The notes beneath the pieces are model-generated. The model worked only from the letters and a program-made list of their open reading frames with translations. It had not been told where the DNA came from and ran no database searches. Of a stretch of 64,000 bases of DNA, positions 11,993-23,630 are shown in pieces (the first letter of the stretch is position 1; each line of letters opens with the position of its first letter). Origin of the DNA: Bryum argenteum (Eukaryota > Streptophyta > Bryopsida > Bryales > Bryaceae); assembly GCA_037043015.1 (NCBI GenBank), contig CM073326.1, forward strand, positions 19,538,345-19,602,344, in the 5' to 3' direction. The position numbers and the translations under genes are program-made.

Positions 11993-13440
11993 GGCGTACT
12001 GCGATTGAATCTCTGGTAAGACGTGCACCGCAAGGCAGCGAGCTGCATGCACCGACCACAGCAAAATGATCGATCAGACGAATGTGCTCAGACAAGCATT
12101 CATGAAAATTGAGTTTTTCGAGCTGTTTTTTGATTGTAGATTGAGATGATAGTGAAGAAGAGCCTGAATTGCAATCGAAGCTCGGTGAATGTGCCGGACA
12201 AGAGTGAGAGTGACGGAGAGTCGAAGAGTGGGCGGCGCCAGAAGCTGAGAGCCAAGGGACATGAAAGCCTTGTAGTCAAAGCACACCTGGCAAACCAAAT
12301 CCACACTCCAACCAAGTTTACCTGGCGCTAAAAGCCACCATCTTCTAAAAGCGACCGTACTCTTTTGCACTTATATTGTTTTTTCTTTTTTCTTTTTTCC
12401 CAACAAATCATTGCTTTCAGTCCTTTACGATTTTTCTGTTCAATACCGATTTACGTGGAGTTCAATGTCAGTTGCTTATAAGAAAGACCTCAAGGACTAA
12501 AAAAAAAACATGTTAAAACCTTTTTATGATAATGTTTGTTAGGGAGGTGATTCAGTTTCAGTTTTTCTCACTTCCCTTAGAAAAGTACAATGGCTTTCAC
12601 ACTATTACATACTTTTTTACCTCGAGGGAAAATAGTCACCAAACTCTCCAGAAGCAGTTAATTTATATTTGACTCACACACTTCTTTGCAAGTGCTAACC
12701 AACAAGGATGCTCTTGCATCAGACTGTGGCAGGATATGCTTATTGGTTGCTTATGTAATCACTCTTACATAAGCAACCAATGAAGAATAGTAAGCTGACT
12801 ATCCTCAAAAATACACCCAGGCTCAACCATCTAAAAGATTTGACTTGAATGAGGGCTTGAACCTTGAATTTGTCAGATGGAGGTTTTACTTCACTCCAGA
12901 TTCGTATTTTCAGAACAGACGGTGCATGTAGTCACGAAGTGCTACTGCTGATATTTGGATGAATTATTCGCTCATTCATGAATTCACAGGCGTTTATGGA
13001 TGAGAACGACCTCATCACTCTCGTTTTTTCTCACATTGCGGTCAGTTGCTCGCTCTTCGCCAAAAGTAGCATCTCTGTACTCTACGGTGCACGTTCAGCA
13101 AATTTCTTTTTGCATATTCGAATGAGTACAGTAATGAATCTCTTGCTCCATCGCCGTCCATTCCATTGGCAGGAAGCGTGTGGCTTGCCGTTCACCTCCG
13201 CATCTCCGCACACTTCCTTCCTCACCCCAGAATCAGCTCTTGCAATCCGTTCTGATTCAAGTGACACACATTGCCCACACCGATCGCTACATGCCTTGCC
13301 CACTGTCGGGCTTCACATGCATTGATTTATTCAGAGGTTAAATTTTGAAGGAGGTTGCAAGCTCCGTGCAACAGAGCGTGGAATTTGCAAGCACTCAACA
13401 CATTCTGTTGGGTGCTTGTGAAACTTCAGATTTGCTGGCG
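11993..13440. other. divergent promoter region between SGR (-) and the amino acid transporter (+)
   Basis: About 1.45 kb with no supported gene. The part from 11993 to about 12340 is GC-richer and probably holds the SGR 5' UTR and core promoter. A perfect 17-bp inverted repeat at 12742-12781 lies near the middle. Confidence 0.5.
12742..12781. repeat. perfect 17-bp inverted repeat with a 6-nt loop
   Basis: The arm attggttgcttatgtaa is followed by tcactc and its exact reverse complement ending ccaat. The outer ends contain ATTGG/CCAAT. It is a possible hairpin or paired CCAAT-type protein site in the SGR/AVT divergent promoter, or the remains of a tiny foldback element. Confidence 0.9.
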
Positions 13441-15537
13441 ATGGCGGGCGCGGGGAAGGAAGAGCAGCAGCATCTGAGCTCGCTGCTGCCGAGCAAGAGG
13501 CAGGATGTGGTGGACGACGTCGAAGGTGATGATTACCACGAGGCGTCCGCGGCAAGCGCTGTGTTCAACCTGTCCACCACCGTGGTGGGCGCGGGGATCA
13601 TGGCGCTCCCCGCTACTATGAAGGTCCTGGGCTTGCCGCTCGGCATCCTGGTAATAATTGTCATGGGCATTCTGAGCGAGCATTCTATTCAGATTATGTT
13701 GCGCTACTCGCGGCCGTCGCGGATCCGCTCGTACGGCGGGTTGATGGCCGATTCATTTGGGGAAATCGGACGCAAGCTTGCGCAGCTCTGCATCATCACT
13801 AACAATGTGGGCATCCTCATCGTGTACTTGATCATTATCGGTAATAAAATTTCTTTAATTAGGTCATGGGTTTAGGAGCGCATTTCTCATGTTTATATAT
13901 CTTCTGAACGCCTGTAGTTCATAGTACACTCCAGAATAATTCGCGCCCCTGTTTTTGGCTTTCGGAACTGCAGGGGATGTGCTATCCGGGACTGCTGCAG
14001 GGGCCGATAAGCACTACACTGGCGTGCTGGAAGAGTGGGCAGGGGGTCCAACATGGTGGAACGAGCGCATCTTTGTCCTCTTCTTCATTTCTGCTGTGGT
14101 CCTGCTGCCCCTCATCTCGTTCCGGCATGTTGGTATGTCGTCAATTCTCAACTCGGCAAGAGGTTTTCATTTGATCAATTAATCTCCAATTCCTTGGTAG
14201 CTCGGCATGAACGACATTATCCTGTTAGGCACCTGGTGTGAAGAATCCAGTGTCACCCACTTTTGTTGGGTCTGTCGTGGTGACTCATTGCGGGGGGGAT
14301 TTCAGACTCATTGAAATTTACGTCTGCGTTGTCGGTGGCGCTGGCGGTGGTTTTTGCGATCCTCGTCGCGGGAGTCACGATGTGGAAGCTGGTGGCGGGC
14401 GAAATCTCGTCGCCGCGGCTCAAGCCTGACGTGCACGACCTCAAGTCATTTTGGCGTCTCTTCACCGTGGTCCCCGTTATGGTCACTGCCTACATCTGCC
14501 ATCACAACGGTACTTGCAAACAACCCTCCTTGTAGCATGGAATCTCGCCTCAATTCTGGTAATTTCATAATTGTAGAGTTGCTTAATTGCGGCAAACTAC
14601 ATCGATATTTTGATACAGTAATGCATGGATTTTATTTTTTACTTTTTGACATGCACGAAGCTTACTGTCGTAGAAATGTTCTGATAGCCTTTCAAATTTG
14701 ACATGAACATATATTCTAGGCACTCCTGGCTACCTGTACGTAGGTTAAAAGAGTCACTTAACGACGTGTGAGTGTGATCAGGTGCGCGTTTTCATACTGA
14801 TGATAGTGATGCTGTTGTTGTTGACTGCAGTGCATCCCATTGCCAATGAGCTGGCGGGGACAACCGAGAAGATGCAGAACGTAGTACGCTGGTCGATGTA
14901 CCTGTGTGGGAGCATTTACGTCTGCACCGCCACTTTTGGGTACCTGCTATTCGGGGAGGGGACGAGTGAAGACATATTGTCCAACTTCGACACGGATCTG
15001 GGCGTGCCGATGTCGGAGCTCATTTGCGTTGTGGTCCGGATCAGCTACGCCGTGCACATCATGTTGGTGTACCCGTTACTCAACTTCTCCCTGCGCCTCA
15101 ACCTGGACGCCATCCTGTTCCCGCGGGCCACTGCGCTAGCTCATGACAGCGTCCGCTTCTGGCTCATCACGGCCTTCCTGCTCTGCACCGTCTTCGTGGG
15201 CGCGGTTGTGGTGCCCAGCATCTGGATTGCTTTCCAGTTCACGGGCGCCACCTGCACTGTGTGCTTGGGATTTATCTTCCCGGCGCTCGTATTGCTCAAG
15301 TACGTCCCACCTCTTCCACCCGTTTTGCTTTACTTTCGCTCTAACAATGATTATCGACTAATGGACATTATTGCACGCAGGGACAAGGCCTTGTTGGCAA
15401 CGAAGAAAGACAAGGTGGAGGCGGTAGTAATGGTGACGCTGGCCATCGTTTCCAGCGTGGTGGCAGTCACCACCGACATCTTCAACCTCGTGGAACCAGG
15501 AAAATCTCCGGGGGGTCTCACGAGCTCCTTCTTGTAA
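13441..15537 (+). CDS. AVT-type amino acid transporter (AVT6/SLC38-like)
   Basis: Five exons in phase: 13441-13840, 13974-14132, 14306-14509, 14831-15299 and 15381-15537 (462 aa). Seen: an acidic cytosolic N-terminus of about 40 residues, then the amino acid/auxin permease signature in TM1 (SAVFNLSTTVVGAGIMALPA). About eleven hydrophobic segments follow, including NNVGILIVYLIIIG, AYICHHNVHPIANEL (conserved between TM5 and TM6), and VVPSIWIAFQFTGATCTVCL. Known: the AVT6 branch in plants moves amino acids, mainly out of the vacuole, by proton coupling. Substrate cannot be read from the sequence. The start follows an in-frame extension that lacks hydrophobic or targeting character, so the ATG preceding MAGAGK is preferred. 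It is divergent from SGR, with which it shares an upstream region. Confidence 0.88.
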
Positions 15538-17018
15538 ACTAGACTAGGATCATTCGACAACTTTAATTATCTTTTCATTATGATATAATTCCTTTCTGCC
15601 ATCTCAGCAGAGGTTTGTATACTCGAGATTAGAGATTGATAGCAGACTCGGTAATTACTGGAATTCGAATCTCTCGAATTCGTTGGGACCCTGACTAGTC
15701 AATCCATGTAAGGTGTGAAGGAGTGACAGTAGATATTACATTGTGTACAGGAGTTCAAAGAGGAGTAAAAAGGTCGATTGATCATCGTGTGCTCGTCTTA
15801 CTGCTACTGGAGTAGTAGCAGTGCCAAGATCTTGTACACACCTAACTCCCGATCACTCTTTAATCACATTTTGGTATCAACATGACATATTGGATGATTT
15901 TTACTTCTTCTATTGGTTCTATCATCTCTGAATGCCCTTCTCGGTTGATTGGCTCATCATCTGGATTCCTCCATGTCATGTATGAAATTCAGTAACCTGT
16001 TCACACCTGCATGTTTCTTACCCACTTCACACCAAAGGATTGTAATTATACCATTCTATATCTTGAGAAATACTTCAAATTAATCTCTTACACATGTTTA
16101 GAAGCTCTTACACCAAAGGTAGGAAGTAACTTGCGTCAACATATATAAGTGGCCAAGAGATGCAAGATGAAGAGGCACGCATGAATCTTATAATCACAGT
16201 AATCCCCTTCCATCCAAGCTCCAGCTGCTTCATCCAAACCCATGATTGCCGCTTCCTGAATTCTCGGTGAACAGGCACATTGATCAGCGACACCACCTTC
16301 CCTTCCATTCCCTCCACTTCAGCCGAAGCCTCATGGATGCCTCGTCTGTACGCCACCGATGCATTGTTCTTCATATCTTCACGTGGAGCAGCCGATCGCA
16401 GGCTTGCTCTTATGCTCCGAATCGATCCAAGTATTACTGCTGATTTAGCAAGAAGATCGACGCCAGAGCAGGATCCTTGCGTGCGCATGCAGGTTCATCC
16501 ATGTGAGATTCAATGCCATATGCTTTGTGTTCTGAATTCTCTTTAACACCATGATCACGTCGTCAAAAGGCAGTGCCGCTTGTACGTCTTCTCACTTGTT
16601 TCGCTGTGGGAAGCAATCATATGCTTCCTGTTTTTATCTCTGCCATGAGGTCATGGCATGTCGTTCCTTTGAACTGGAAAGATATCGGCCTCCAGATTTT
16701 GGTGGCAGTTCATGTCTACTCAAAAGCTGTGAATCAAATCACTTGGAACTCCTCCAATTGAGTTTCAGTCATCTCCAAAGTTTCAGAGTGTAATGTTGAA
16801 GGATACCTTCTCCTTCATCGTATCAGAGATCCCATAACCTCTCGCATCTTCCTCGTTTAGCACAGATCCTCGCACATCATGAGTTTCACGGACTGCTACA
16901 GGTGCACTTACTATGAGAAGGGTGGGCACTGAACAGTTGATTTGAATGGCAATAATCTGATCTAACGACTGGCTTCTGTGCAGCTATGTTTCCATTCCTG
17001 CTTCTTAGTCGGTGAGCA
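15538..17018. other. intergenic region between AVT and NUP35
   Basis: It probably contains the AVT 3' UTR and the NUP35 promoter. A 126-codon minus-strand frame (16108-16488) is fairly free of low complexity but matches no family I know and has no partner exon that I can see. I leave it uncalled. Confidence 0.4.
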
Positions 17019-19983
17019 ATGGCGGGTGACGTGTGGCGATGGTGTCAAGTTCACCAGAAGTGGCTCCAAGGTGCGACCAGGCCATTTCACTATATATGAT
17101 CAATTCATGAAAGCTTTGACATACCGAAACATGATGATGTTGCTGTAATTAGGATTGCAGATGCGAATGTGCGAGTGACACGTTCAGGATTAGAGAATGA
17201 CAGAGTGGCCGAGTCTCGATCTCAAGGCACGAGGTCTTCGCGGTCATTCGCTCCGCCGGAATGCATGGAGCGGATGGCCAGGAAACCATCGGGAGCTCCA
17301 GCTGCCGCCAGTCGATGGCAAGATGATGGGCGCACCTTGGATCCTGTTCAACCCAGTCCCCGTTTCAACAACAACAGTAGCAAGGGGAAGCACCAAGCAT
17401 TGGAATCGTCAGCATCTGGTTCCAGACCTGAATTAGGGTTAGGGCTAGCAGCTAATGGGCAAGTGGCCCAAGTCTCCACGGATGTTGAGAATGTGTGGCC
17501 TAAAACCAAACTGAAGAGACCTGTTCGATGGCTGTTTGCGGAGACTCCCATGCAGAGTAAACCCTGACCAACAAATTGGGTGTAATACACAGTAGAGTTA
17601 TAAGAAAAGTCTCAATAAAAATTCTTTTATGTATTCTAAAGGAGGAAAGGGAGTACTTAACTCGCTAGACCTCTAAAACAAGGTAGAAATGAATTCGAAT
17701 GGGAGTATGAGGCAACCAATGAGTGTATGTTGATACATGTGATGAATCTAACAATCATTGTCTCCACCACCTTCCAATCCTCATCTAGAGCTTTGTTAAT
17801 GCCTTAGGGTGGGCCATTTTGGGTCCTAACTCAATTCCCGTGTCGCCCTGCTATATGAGATTTCTAAGAAGTCCTCACCACTTTGCGTAGAACTCTACTT
17901 TTTCACAAGTGTGTTGAGTATTTTCTAGAAGGTTGTATACGAGATTATGTTATTTGTTTACATTCCAAGTAATGTGCAAATGAGGGATTGATGACCCACA
18001 TACAAAGATGTTTTTCTTAGATGATTTCAAATTCTCATTTCAGAACTTTTTGTTATATGGTAACTTTAGGAATAGGTACATGACCATGCACTTAGAAATG
18101 GCACTTACAGAAAATACAATCAATTTTTTAAAGGAATGAATATTTGATTCAAGAATTTATATGATGCTACAAGGTATCAAATGAAAGAATCACTTCCTAA
18201 TAAATTGGCATAGTTTCCGATCCAATATCAACTATATTCAAGTTGATTTTAATCTAGCCTACTCGAGATGCACGTTAACATATAGTTCAAGGAGCTTGAA
18301 TTGGATAGTGAAAGCTTCCAATTTCTAGTAGATTTTACACATTAATGAGTTTGACTCTACTTGATTGATATGGAACTTGTAATTGAGTTGCCGTTCAAAC
18401 AGCAATTACATTGATAAAATGTAAAGCCAACAAAGGAGACTATTGAGAAAAGGGTTCCATCTTATACATGGTAGTGGATTCTTTGTGCAGCCAACACATG
18501 TAGGGAAGTAAGAGATATGGGCGAAAACTGGGTCACCGTGTTCAGGTGTGTTTTTTTCTGCTTTTTTGAATTCACTGTAATGCTTCGTTCAAATTTCGAA
18601 GCAACTTTGCTTCACTAAAAAGAAGAGGATTTTATACTTCCCCTTTCTTACATTAGCTTATCAGATTCACCAACATCACAAATGTGCTCTTTACATCAAA
18701 AAATAGAACACAGCTCTAATATTAGTTTACACGTTTATGAAACTATGAGGAGAGAATTATGAATAGGAGCCTAATCAGAGGACTGGAGATCGCCTTCTGG
18801 ATTACTCACTGGAAGCGTTCACGGCTTTAGTCTCTTGCAGTTTATAAGAAGAAGTTGGAGTGCAAACACATCATTCTCTTTGATATGGTGTGCTTAAAAT
18901 GTGTGCCATGAAGGTGAGCGGCATTTGGACACCCCAATAATAGCTCAAATGGAAGTTTAGCAAAGAGTCTCATATTGGCCCCTTGGCTTGCAGCTCCAAT
19001 CCTGTTCGTGACATTACTGGAGGACCGCTTCCCAAGTATACACTCTCCACCATCATCTCTTCCCACTTTCCTACGCATGTTCAATAGCACTTTGAAGCTG
19101 CTCTTTGATTATTATCACATGACAAGTGAAAAAAGCATGCTTCATTGCAACATCTAGAGAATTCCCATGTGCGAGTATGTCGCAGCCTTGAGTGGGCTTG
19201 AAATGCTTTGAACATCTGAAGAATGTCATGGAACCCTCGTGTCGACTCGATTCGATCGACATGATTCATTTATTGTCAATTGTATTTGAAAGAAAAATGC
19301 AAGATCAAGTTTTTCATTTAGTGAAGTTTACAGTGTGTTGATCGTCACTGATACTGTCGACCATGAAGAACAGATTCGGCAGCAGCGAATTGCATCAGGT
19401 GCTACGGGAGTTTGGGAAGTGCGGGAATATTGTTGACCGAGTTGTTGGACCCGATGGTGCAAATTGGGTGCAGATTCAGTATCAGGTCATACACTATCAC
19501 CTTCTTCATCAATCACTCATGTACAAGCAGTCTTACAAGCTCTCAAGCTTTGAATTTCTATTCTTGTACTTCCATTGGCCTAGTTATGTGATCCATGTTC
19601 AGCTGCTAATAAGCAAGGGCTGGCGCTGAAATCTTAGGATATGAAGCGGTTACGGTAGCTGACAATGTGGGGTTGCCTGCGAACAGAGCTCACGAGAAGC
19701 AGGGCAGGCGCTCATGAAGAGCGGATTGCGCTTGAAAGGGGGCCTCACAGTCATCGTTCGCAGCCTGGACCAGCGACAGCGCAAGCAGTTGTTGCTGGAG
19801 ACCATCTCCAACAATTCCAGCGGCGTGGGCTCCTCTTTCCGCTCTCGTTCCTACGGACCCGTCGACCTGGATACGCCCAAAGACCCCGAGCCAGAACCTC
19901 CCAAGTCTAGCGTCTCTAAGTTCGTTGACCTCGTCTTCGGTAAGCCACACCTCAGCTCGCTCCGACCGGACGAGGGATTTTAA
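17019..19983 (+). CDS. NUP35: Nuclear pore protein NUP35 (MPPN/RRM-type domain)
   Basis: Exons 17019-17070, 17161-17556, 18491-18545, 19374-19485 and 19687-19983 join in phase (303 aa). Seen: a polar, disordered N-terminal half, then the MPPN RNA-recognition-type domain: ENWVTVFRFGSSELHQVLRE, FGKCGNIV, GPDGANWVQIQYQ, then SSREAGQALMKSG and LTVIVRSLD. The C-terminal signature VSKFVDLVFG is seen at the end of plant NUP35. Known: Nup35/Nup53 is a linker nucleoporin of the nuclear pore inner ring, and its C-terminal amphipathic helix binds membrane. The domain had to be pieced together across four exons. The 18491-18545 and 19374-19485 exons supply the first strand and helix. Exon 1 is the least certain. 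Oddity: a strong GTAAGC donor at 19940 inside the last exon could splice in phase to the open frame at 20063-20502, replacing the short read-through tail. Confidence 0.75.
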
Positions 19984-20062
19984 TTCCATGTTTCGTGACA
20001 AAGAGAAACCATGCATTGATTTGATTGTGTGGAATATGAAAGTGGGTTTGGTGCATGAGCAG

Positions 20063-20502
20063 ATTGTGAGCGGGACTACCAGATATCGCCAGCGGGCTAC
20101 ATCATCCCGATCCGGTTCGAGCCAGGGTTGTACAAGGAGCTGTTCAAGTCGCAAATACATCGATGCGATGCGTTTGTGACGCCACTGTGCGACCCGGCAG
20201 CCAGTCAGCCATTGTACTTCGAGTACCCTCGCAAGTCGGTGGATCCGTGCGAGTACGCGCAGAGCAGGCTGGAGGAGCTTCGGAACGAGGTAGGGGACGA
20301 CCTCGCCAATCTGCCGTCCGCTGCGTTTGGAGGCTCTGGCAATGACAAGTCCGAGTGCGCTGGAAGCGCCTGGCGGGCAAGTGATTTCACGTGCGATTCT
20401 CAGCAACGCTACTGCGGACATAATGATCTCCCACCGCCACCAGAATGCACCACCTCTGATTGCCGTGAGCCCGAGCACGCTGAAAGACAGCAACAAGTCT
20501 GA
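20063..20502 (+). CDS. unrecognised coding exon, possible alternative C-terminus of NUP35
   Basis: An open frame of about 146 codons follows a splice acceptor (gagcag at 20057-20062). It is GC-rich and coding-like, starting CERDYQISPAGYIIPIRFEP and continuing FVTPLCDPAASQPLYFEYPR, with a helical stretch AQSRLEELRNEVGDDLANLP. I do not recognise a family. Its phase fits the GT donor at 19940 within the NUP35 last exon, so it may be an alternative 3' exon. Otherwise it is the first exon of a separate small gene or a decayed fragment. A second frame ending at 20539 overlaps its 3' half, so the true end is uncertain. Confidence 0.4.
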
Positions 20503-21439
20503 GCTGTTTCAGTGGCTGTCATCACACTCATCCAACTGAGCATATTTACTAGCAGACATGTAGCACCTCTCTTGTAGAGAGTGTAAGATGTAGAAAATGT
20601 TTCGTTATCAGAGCATGGCCACTCTTGCTCTCAATACTGGTCGCTTTCTAGGATTGAGAGCCCTAAATATTTTTACAACCCCACTCCATACTCGCAAATG
20701 CATGCAATTCTATCATGAGTTCCTCACAATTCCCACCAGCTCATGCGGTGGTCTCCTCCTCTCGTTTCCGGCAGTGGTTTCTATGGAACACCGAAAACAA
20801 TTTTTGAAGAAGATTGCGGAGAGCTTTCTGTGCACACCACGTGGCCGGGCGTGTAGTGGAATTTGAGTGTGCCCTGAAGGTGAATGGCATTCGTTAGATG
20901 GTGGCCCTTCTTCATGGAGGCAAACATGCAATAGTTGCTTCTTGTGTTGTTTTCAGTGCAAGGGTGGCCATGCTCCTAGCAAGCAATACAAATACACAGA
21001 TGAATAAGACATTGATTGGTTAAATAAGCTTGAATATGTACAGATTTTACTGGTCCTATCGTTTGCTTGGAGAATTCCCTGAGAAGCTATAGTGGCTGGG
21101 TTTTCAAAAGTGTGACATAAAGGACTAAAGTAACACGAATACCATCACAAAATCATTGGTGGCATAAACCGTGCTGAGAGGCGAGAGCGTTGACACATTG
21201 AGATTGAGCAAATCGTGCTTCAATTACGATTTAAAATGGGGTATGTGCAGAGATCAAAACAATTGGTCCTATAAAAACTTTTCTATAAGTATTTACATTA
21301 GAAATGACATGATGAAAATCTAAAGCTGATGCCTGGTCTATCGTAGTAATGGAACCTCAAGGAGTCTTTCGTTCTGTGACAGAATAGTGCACAACAAGAA
21401 TCTGAAAGGCGGTGAGGGTATGTGGTGCTGCGCAAAGAG
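20503..21439. other. convergent intergenic region between NUP35 and PAO
   Basis: No gene is seen. It should hold the 3' ends of both converging transcription units. Confidence 0.5.
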
Positions 21440-23630
21440 TTAGTCGATCTCTGAGTGAACGTAATCCTTAAAGATGAAGTTCTTCTCTCCTTCCTTCAGG
21501 GTGTAGGCGGCGGCAGCACTGAGAACAGACCCGGAGGCTAAGAGTGCACGAATAGCGAGATCCGGGGGCACACCGGCCGCAGCAGCCAATACGATGGTGA
21601 AGCCCCACAAGATTTTCTGCCATCGCTGAAAGTTTTTCAACGCTCCCCGGCAGGAGGAGCATTTTAACGTATGCTGCTCATACCGGTCCAGCATCTGCTG
21701 CTTGGACAGCACAGTGGACGGCAGTGGCTGCCCCAGTCCTCGCGCTTCCGGAAACCACTCCGGTCCGCCCTTCCCGTGCTTCCGCATCCAGCTCCGAAAC
21801 GCGATCACGAACCGGTCCGCCTGCGTGGGCGTGAACGTCAACTTGCCGTACTGCGCATTCACGTCCCCCTCTTGTGCCTGGAAAATCTTCTCCTGGCCTT
21901 GCAGCACAATCATGTCACCGTCGTACACCTTGTTGGAGGTCCAGTGCTCAAACCACCGCGGCGTGACCTGCCACCACTTGTCCCCTGGCATCAGAAACTG
22001 GAAGAAGTTGCGCGCGCTGCACACGATGGAGCGCGTCTTGCCCGGCGCCATCGGGATGTTGAAGGAGCAGATCAAAATCTCCCACTTTTGGTCCCCCAGA
22101 ATGGGCAGCTTCACAGGTAGCTCAATTCTGCACAAAACATCGTCGTCTGTAACCTCTGCTGATGATCACATCAGAAAGCATAAACACTACTCCACTGTGA
22201 AACCCAGCGAGAGAAGTTGAAATCCACGAACTTGTTATAATAGTAGGTGGGCGGGTAGAAGCCACTGGTGATGGTGGGACTGTCGTTGTTGGCTCCAGAA
22301 AACCCCCAGGGTCCGCTCTTGTGCACCTTGAACGGCAACGGCTTCGCACGGTCGCGCCTCCCCGTCACCTTGTGATGCGCGAAGTCGATATGCGACGGGT
22401 CCGACACATTCTCCATCAACGTATCATACCCGTAATACAAGTCCCGTTGAATCGTCACTGTGGAGTACTTTGGATCATCAAACTCTGGCGGTAACCTGAT
22501 AGCAATGCAAGTCCACAATTAAAGGCTCCGACTGATTGATGTACTGGATGCATCTCTATCATTCGCAATTTCTAACCTCCTGGTCATCTCAATGATTGAT
22601 ATGTTTTGGAACTGGCTCGTGAAGGTATTAGAGAAGAGGTGCTTACATAGGAGGCGGGGTTTGGGAGGCTTTCTCCGCACCCTTCTCATCAGGCCACACA
22701 AACAGCAAGCCCTGCGACACCTGCGTCGGATAGGAAACGGCGCACGCGCGAGGAGAGAATCTGGCCTTCGCCTCGGGTCCAGAAGTCGCTGCCTGTGGGA
22801 TAGCACCGCAGCTGCCGTCTCCCTTGAAGGCCCATCCATGGTACGAGCACTGCAACATCCCCGTTTCGTCCAATCTCCCCTCCTGCTCATCCAGACCAAT
22901 TTAAATCATCAGCAACGTAATTCTACAGAAACATGACCGCCTAAAATCGATCGTGCATGCATCCCATGATTCTGTATGAAGACTTGATCCAAAATTGCAG
23001 TCCCAAAGGTGAAAATTTACACATCCCAATTCAGATTTAGCCTGATGACGGAGAAATGCACTGAAAGGCCTAGAATCCGAAGCGATGACCTAATCAATGA
23101 AAAGCGCATGAATCGCAAATGGGCCTTACAGAGAGGGGCGCGAGGCGGTGCGGGCACTTATCGAGAAAGACACGCCACTGGCCTTGCGGATCTTTCCACA
23201 CAACGAGCTCTCGTCCCAGCAGCTGAAAGGGAGTTGGCACGGAAGGGTCCAGATCTTCAATCAACGAAACGGGGTACCAGTGATCCTTCCACACAAACTT
23301 CTCACCATCTTCGCTCGTCGATTGCTGCTGCTCCTCTCTCAACACCTGCTCCATGCCCACGCTCGGCCCCTCCGTAGCTTCGGGTTCCACCGGGAACGGC
23401 GTTGGCGGCGCCATGGTAGCCACCACGGGAGTCCTCCTAGTGCGCGCAGCTCGATCATGGCGCCGCGCTCTTAGCGTGTGATTCTGCGAAAACAGCGCCG
23501 AGCTGGAAGATGCATAGTTGCTGGCAATCCGCACGGAGCACGCCTGGGCATGATCTCTTGCGGTGGTAGTAGTGAGCGATCCACCAAGAGTAACAGGAGG
23601 CAATCGCAACGACACAACCGCTGTTGCCAT
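21440..23630 (-). CDS. PAO: Pheophorbide a oxygenase (Rieske-type, ACD1)
   Basis: Four exons in phase: 23130-23630, 22647-22882, 22232-22495 and 21440-22127 (562 aa, near the usual plant length). Seen: a plastid transit-like N-terminus of about 75 residues, then WKDHWYPVSLIEDLDPSVPT. The Rieske 2Fe-2S ligands are CPHRLAPLS and CSYHGW. The mononuclear iron region is ENVSDPSHIDFAHH. Then come APGKTRSIVCSARNFFQF, a C-terminal CSSC redox motif, two hydrophobic segments and the ending DYVHSEID. Known: PAO in the chloroplast opens the ring of pheophorbide a to give red chlorophyll catabolite. The CxxC near the C-terminus is shared with PTC52 and TIC55, but the length and the motifs throughout fit PAO best. 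It lies on the same strand as SGR, with two plus-strand genes between. Confidence 0.93.

Noticed and set aside
14782..15537. single 251-codon transporter frame starting MRVFILMIVM
   Set aside because: Its first part is intron sequence. The conserved HPIANEL block continues from exon 3 across the acceptor at 14829-14830.
16108..16488. 126-codon minus-strand frame between AVT and NUP35
   Set aside because: Mixed composition but no known motif, and other frames overlap. The evidence is insufficient for a gene call.
19690..20496. 268-codon minus-strand open frame
   Set aside because: It lies antisense to NUP35 exon 5 and the following coding block. It is basic and Arg/Leu-rich as expected for the complement of GC-rich coding DNA, and it crosses real splice sites.
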